Of a DNA stretch of 8,361 nt, positions 5,779 through 8,361 are shown one piece after another. The stretch covers positions 1 through 8,361 of the forward strand of contig JADGCR010000095.1 in the NCBI GenBank assembly GCA_015228895.1. The letters are read 5' to 3'. The DNA is from Magnetococcales bacterium. GTDB lineage: Bacteria; Pseudomonadota; Magnetococcia; Magnetococcales; Magnetaquicoccaceae. The notes beneath the pieces were generated by a model. The model saw only the letters and a list, made by a program, of their open reading frames with translations. It searched no databases and was not told the origin of the DNA. Both the position numbers and the translations under genes were made by a program. How positions within the stretch are numbered: position 1 is the stretch's first letter; each line of letters starts with the position of its first letter.

Positions 5779-5795
5779 TGTAAAGAAAATGTAAA
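5779..5795. promoter_or_regulatory. Direct repeat TGTAAA-N5-TGTAAA, possible response-regulator site
   Basis: TGTAAA occurs at 5779-5784 and 5790-5795, an 11-bp period, with the matching base A before each copy. Two hexamers in direct orientation with 5 bp between them is the layout bound by OmpR/PhoB/PhoP-type regulators. It lies upstream of the candidate protease promoter at an activator-like distance. No regulator gene is in the window. Confidence 0.3.
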
Positions 5796-5900
5796 CAACC
5801 CTGCCTTGCAGAGCGCCGGGCGGCAATGGCCGTCGGTTCTCCTGGCCGGACCCGCGCAGGCGTTTCACCGCTCAGGTGCGCGCCCCGCCGCATCCTTTCT

Positions 5901-6440
5901 TCAAGATAAAAATTTGGGAGGAATGTTGTGACACAGATCCGAGGAGAGGACTTCCACGATCACCGGCATCTCCCGTTCGTCCCTCTCCAGGCGCACGGAG
6001 CGTCGTCGCAACCAGATGAAGGTCGCCCCCAGGCCCAGCACGCCGACCCCGGCGGACAGAGCCTCGACATCGATCGTCAATGCATAGTGCTGCACGAAGA
6101 ACCGGGTCCAGGAGACCACCGCGAACAGCACCACCAAAGGCAGAATGTAGACCAGGAAGGAGGCCTTCAGGAAACTCCGTTCGGAGAGTTCCACGAACAC
6201 CCGTTCCCCGACCTGGGCGTTGCAGGCGTTGCGGGCGCGAATCTTGACCGCGCGCTGCCCCAGACCGCCGGAGAGGACGCCGCAGGTGCTGGCGCTGTGG
6301 CAGCTGCCGCACATTTTCTGGCGCTGTCCGCTGACCACGGCGATGTTGCCCTCCAGGGAGACGACAATGCCCTCTTCGCGCATCATTTTGAAGCGATCCC
6401 GTGGTGGTGTTTCAAGAGATGATTTCCTGGTTCTCGACAT
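5901..6440 (-). CDS. rseC: RseC/SoxR-reducing-system family inner membrane protein
   Basis: A cytoplasmic N-terminal domain (EEGIVVSLEGNIAVVSGQRQ) leads to the cysteine cluster CGSCHSASTC (44-53), followed by two transmembrane helices (about 92-110 and 127-144) and a short charged tail. This is the standard RseC layout; E. coli RseC also begins close to the VVS strand. RseC-type proteins are linked to the sigma-E operon and, with Rsx/Rnf components, to reduction of SoxR and possibly handling of Fe-S clusters. ATG 6440 overlaps the anti-sigma gene by 29 bp with a weak GGGAAG nearby. ATG 6386 (or 6383) would start the protein where E. coli RseC starts but has only a weak Shine-Dalgarno, so the start is uncertain. 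It is the last gene of the rpoE operon. Confidence 0.88.
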   Translation of the reverse strand: MSRTRKSSLETPPRDRFKMMREEGIVVSLEGNIAVVSGQRQKMCGSCHSASTCGVLSGGLGQRAVKIRARNACNAQVGERVFVELSERSFLKASFLVYILPLVVLFAVVSWTRFFVQHYALTIDVEALSAGVGVLGLGATFIWLRRRSVRLERDEREMPVIVEVLSSDLCHNIPPKFLS

Positions 6441-6792
6441 GTTCTTCCCATTCCATTGTCTCAGGCAGGGTGCCGGCCATGATGGCGCCCACCAGCATGG
6501 CCGGCAAACCGAAACGGAGCAGTCGGTCCCGCAGGCCCCGATCCCGTGGTGAGATGCTCTTTTCGTTGCTGATGGCCAGCATCACCGATTGGGTCAACGA
6601 TTCCGGATCGCACAGGGTGAATTTTTCCGCCACCGCGTCCCGCACCTGGGCCAGACGGCTCATGATCTTGCAGCAATGGTCGCAATGCATGAGGTGTCGT
6701 GTGACCCGACCCAGAATGATCTGGTCCAGTTCGTTATCCAGAAAGGCGGAGACCAGTTCCGGATTGCATTCGTTAGTCATCATCTGTCCCAT
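6412..6792 (-). CDS. Short RseA-like zinc-finger anti-sigma factor
   Basis: This 126-residue protein carries the anti-sigma zinc-finger signature: NPELVSAFLDNELD (10-23), then H33-x3-C37-x2-C40 in TRHLMHCDHC. By position and motif it should bind and hold the adjacent RpoE-like sigma factor. A modest hydrophobic segment (RFGLPAMLVGAIMAGTLP, about 93-110) is followed by only about 16 residues. The periplasmic domain that DegS cuts and RseB binds in E. coli RseA is therefore absent. I start it at ATG 6792, which has AGAGAGG six bases upstream. ATG 6825, one base after the rpoE stop (TGAgATG), would add 11 residues and could be coupled. No rseB follows; rseC comes next. Confidence 0.85.
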   Translation of the reverse strand: MGQMMTNECNPELVSAFLDNELDQIILGRVTRHLMHCDHCCKIMSRLAQVRDAVAEKFTLCDPESLTQSVMLAISNEKSISPRDRGLRDRLLRFGLPAMLVGAIMAGTLPETMEWEEHVENQEIIS

Positions 6793-6798
6793 CGCTTT

Positions 6799-6805
6799 CC
6801 TCTCT
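6799..6805 (-). promoter_or_regulatory. Ribosome binding site deciding the anti-sigma gene start
   Basis: AGAGAGG lies 6 nt before ATG 6792 on the minus strand. It favours this start over ATG 6825, which has only a weak GGGCG upstream. Confidence 0.6.
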
Positions 6806-6826
6806 TTGGCAAAGACCTTCGACATC

Positions 6827-7441
6827 TCAGACGCCCAATGGTTTCTTGTCCTGCAGATAGCCCTGCATCCGGTCCATCACCTCCTGGCGGCTGCGGTAGA
6901 TCCGTGAACGCACCGTGCCGATGGGACATTGCAGGGCCTTGGCGATCTCTTCGTAGGAGTGCCCTTCCACATCCCGGAGATGGATCGCCTGGCGCATGGC
7001 GTCAGGCAGGGCGTCGATGGCCTTGCGCAAATTGGTCATCATCTCCTGGCGCAGGATCAGCCGTTCCGGTGTTTCGTGGTTACGCAATTGCGGGGCCATG
7101 CGTTCCGAGTCCTCCAGTTCCAGGTCGGACATGGGCGGGCCACGATCCCGGGCCTGGAGGTGATTTTTTCCGGTGTTGATCGCGATCCGGTACAGCCAGG
7201 TATAAAAGGCCGACTCGCCACGAAATTTTTCCAATGCCCGATACGCCTTGATGAAGGTTTCCTGGGTCAGGTCCCGCACTTTGTCGGGATCGGACACGAC
7301 GCGGGAGATCACGGCGGCCACTTTGCCCTGATAACGCCGCACCAGGACTTCAAACGCCTTGTTATCCCCTTTTTGTGCCAGTCCGACAAGGATGCGATCC
7401 GCCTCGCTGGTCGTTGTCTGACCTTCAACAGCATCCGTCAC
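6827..7441 (-). CDS. rpoE: RpoE-type ECF sigma factor (sigma-E)
   Basis: This 204-residue ECF sigma factor is close to E. coli RpoE (191 aa). Region 2 includes KGDNKAFEVLVRRYQGKVA (24-42), DLTQETFIKAYRALEKFRG (57-75, core binding) and SAFYTWLYRIAINTGKNHL (77-95, -10 recognition). Region 4 includes LPDAMRQAIHLRDVEGHSYEEIAKAL and CPIGTVRSRIYRSRQ (helix-turn-helix for the -35). It should direct RNA polymerase to envelope-stress promoters. I chose GTG at 7441, with GGAG (7449-7452) seven bases upstream and an N-terminus matching the family length. The frame stays open to 7588, but that extension is Cys/Trp/Arg-rich and unlike sigma factors. It is followed by its anti-sigma gene and rseC, and diverges from nadB. 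Confidence 0.93.
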   Translation of the reverse strand: MTDAVEGQTTTSEADRILVGLAQKGDNKAFEVLVRRYQGKVAAVISRVVSDPDKVRDLTQETFIKAYRALEKFRGESAFYTWLYRIAINTGKNHLQARDRGPPMSDLELEDSERMAPQLRNHETPERLILRQEMMTNLRKAIDALPDAMRQAIHLRDVEGHSYEEIAKALQCPIGTVRSRIYRSRQEVMDRMQGYLQDKKPLGV

Positions 7442-7448
7442 AAGCCGA

Positions 7449-7452
7449 CTCC
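7449..7452 (-). promoter_or_regulatory. Ribosome binding site of rpoE
   Basis: GGAG sits 7 nt upstream of GTG 7441 on the minus strand. It supports the shorter, family-length sigma factor over upstream starts in the same frame. Confidence 0.5.
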
Positions 7453-7498
7453 GCCTTTTGGTGCGTCGTTTGAATGGTTTCCATGTTCGGTCCGTATG

Positions 7499-7504
7499 AT
7501 TGTA
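7499..7504 (-). promoter_or_regulatory. Possible -10 element for rpoE
   Basis: TACAAT (five of six consensus bases) lies about 57 bp before the rpoE GTG on the minus strand, but the matching -35 position (GGCGGA) is poor. No clear sigma-E autoregulatory promoter (GAACTT then TCTGA-like) was found. This is a weak call. Confidence 0.2.
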
Positions 7505-7563
7505 TACGCACTCCCATGGCATCCGCCACATTAAAAAGATGCAAAAATGTTCATCATCATATC

Positions 7564-7591
7564 TTGACAGAACACGCAACCCTCCCACAAT
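7564..7591 (+). promoter_or_regulatory. Candidate nadB promoter
   Basis: A perfect TTGACA (-35, 7564-7569) is followed after 16 bp by CACAAT (-10, 7586-7591, four of six). The predicted transcription start is about 7597-7599, immediately before the nadB ATG at 7600. The mRNA would then be leaderless or nearly so, which fits the absence of a Shine-Dalgarno there. Confidence 0.5.
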
Positions 7592-7599
7592 AGTGTTTC

Positions 7600-8361
7600 A
7601 TGAACATTTCCTATCCCACCCATCCACTCACCGCCGATTTCCTGATCATCGGCGCGGGCGTCGCCGGTCTGGATCTGGCCTTGCGGCTGGCCGGTCACGG
7701 CGATGTCATCATCATCGCCAAGGAAGCGGCGGGCGAATCCAACAGTTACTATGCCCAGGGGGGGATCGCGGCGGTCCTGGACCCGGCGGATGACATGGAT
7801 TCACACATCGCCGACACCCTGACCGCGGGCGCTGGCCTGTGTCATGAAGATACGGTGCGTCTGGTGGTGGAGCATGGTCCCCGTTCCATTCGTCGTCTGC
7901 TGGACCTGGGCGCTCCTTTCACCAGGGAGAGTCAGGGGGGGTTTCATCTCACCCAGGAGGGCGGGCACTCCACCCGCCGGGTCATCCACACGGCGGACGC
8001 CACGGGCAGAGCCGTGGTGGAGATCCTGCTGGAACGCGCCCGGCAGCATCCGCGCATCCAGATTCATGCCGATCACATGGCCATCGATCTGGTCACCTCC
8101 CACAAGCTGGGGCTGTTTCTTCCCGGTCAGCCCAACCGCTGCTTCGGTTGCTACGCCCTGGAGACCCCAACCGGGCGGGTGATCACCTTCCAGGCCCGGT
8201 TCACCATTCTGGCGTCGGGTGGCGCGGGCAAGGTCTACCGTTACACCACCAATCCGGACGTGGCCACCGGGGACGGCATCGCCATGGCCTACCGGGCCGG
8301 CTGCCGGGTGGCCAACATGGAGTTCATGCAGTTCCATCCCACCTGTCTGTTCCATCCCAAG
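7600..8361 (+). CDS. nadB: L-aspartate oxidase (3' end outside window)
   Basis: The first 254 residues are present; the family is usually about 530-540 long. NadB is an FAD enzyme that oxidises L-aspartate to iminoaspartate, which NadA converts to quinolinate in NAD biosynthesis. Visible are the FAD-binding FLIIGAGVAGLDLALRL (14-30), SYYAQGGIAAV (49-59), HLTQEGGHSTRRVIHTADATG (116-136), ILASGGAGKVYRYTTNPD (203-220) and GDGIAMAYRAGCRVANMEF (224-242), ending in MQFHPTCLFHPK. E120 corresponds to the active-site E121 of the E. coli enzyme. ATG 7600 is clear because the N-terminus aligns with E. coli NadB from the start. No Shine-Dalgarno is visible. Divergence from rpoE is a conserved arrangement in many proteobacteria. 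The right edge truncates the gene, with no sign of damage. Confidence 0.95.
   Translation, partial: MNISYPTHPLTADFLIIGAGVAGLDLALRLAGHGDVIIIAKEAAGESNSYYAQGGIAAVLDPADDMDSHIADTLTAGAGLCHEDTVRLVVEHGPRSIRRLLDLGAPFTRESQGGFHLTQEGGHSTRRVIHTADATGRAVVEILLERARQHPRIQIHADHMAIDLVTSHKLGLFLPGQPNRCFGCYALETPTGRVITFQARFTILASGGAGKVYRYTTNPDVATGDGIAMAYRAGCRVANMEFMQFHPTCLFHPK

Larger units (their letters stand above)
5508..5900. other. AT-rich intergenic region upstream of the protease operon
   Basis: No convincing gene lies in these 393 bp. By hand count, 5521-5760 has 78 G/C of 240 bases (about one third), far below the surrounding genes; from about 5800 the composition returns to GC-rich. On the minus strand I see three promoter-like pairs. 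The best is TTGAAA/TATAAG (5746-5720). The others are TTGTCC/TATTAA (5676-5671/5654-5649, 16-bp spacer) and a lone TTGACA (5590-5585). There is also TCAACCGTTGA (5693-5703), an inverted repeat around one base. No intrinsic terminator for rseC was found. Confidence 0.7.

Noticed and set aside
5853..5882. Inverted repeat CGCGCA...TGCGCG after rseC, considered as a terminator
   Set aside because: The stem is 6 bp with a long, poorly paired loop and no T-run follows on the minus strand.
5737..5931. Plus-strand 64-codon frame in the intergenic region
   Set aside because: It has no Shine-Dalgarno or recognisable sequence, and it runs into the 3' end of rseC on the other strand.

Overview
The window reads as a GC-rich chromosomal stretch from a Gram-negative proteobacterium. 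The best clue is the right-hand end, where nadB (L-aspartate oxidase) diverges from an rpoE-type ECF sigma factor gene, followed by an anti-sigma gene and rseC. That arrangement is familiar from Gammaproteobacteria and some deep-branching proteobacteria. Here the anti-sigma gene is very short and no rseB is present, which argues against a classical enteric or pseudomonad. A lineage such as Magnetococcia is possible, but the sequence alone does not settle it.

Layout, left to right. Positions 3-263 (+) hold the C-terminal end of an alpha/beta hydrolase, which overlaps tail-to-tail with a minus-strand block. In its own transcription order (right to left) that block is: an M6-family metalloprotease (5507-3891); a degenerate ATP-grasp-like protein (3853-2987); a RimK/MvdD-like ATP-grasp ligase homologue (2967-2047); a GT2 glycosyltransferase (1940-1230); a small three-helix DUF2304 membrane protein (1233-838); and a class I SAM methyltransferase (845-246). 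The first three genes are tightly spaced (37 and 19 bp gaps). The last three overlap by 4 and 8 bp. A gap of about 106 bp separates the two trios. Upstream of the protease is an unusual AT-rich region of about 390 bp (5508-5900) with promoter-like and repeat elements. Next come rseC (5901-6440), the anti-sigma gene (6412-6792) and rpoE (6827-7441), all on the minus strand. A 158-bp divergent region follows, and then nadB (+, from 7600, cut by the window edge).

How the genes may work together. rpoE, the anti-sigma gene and rseC form an envelope-stress or redox-linked regulatory operon. The GT2-DUF2304-methyltransferase trio looks like a module that builds or decorates a glycan or glycolipid at the inner membrane. 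The most unusual part is the protease plus ATP-grasp pair. By my residue-by-residue reading the two ATP-grasp-like proteins are related to each other. One has lost all recognisable ligands. The other keeps the fold signatures but has substitutions at key ATP and metal positions. The M6 protease has no encoded signal peptide and carries a Gly/Pro linker, a heptad-like helix and a short C-terminal tail. I infer a three-protein modification system in which the ATP-grasp pair may act on the protease tail or on another peptide; no substrate is identified.
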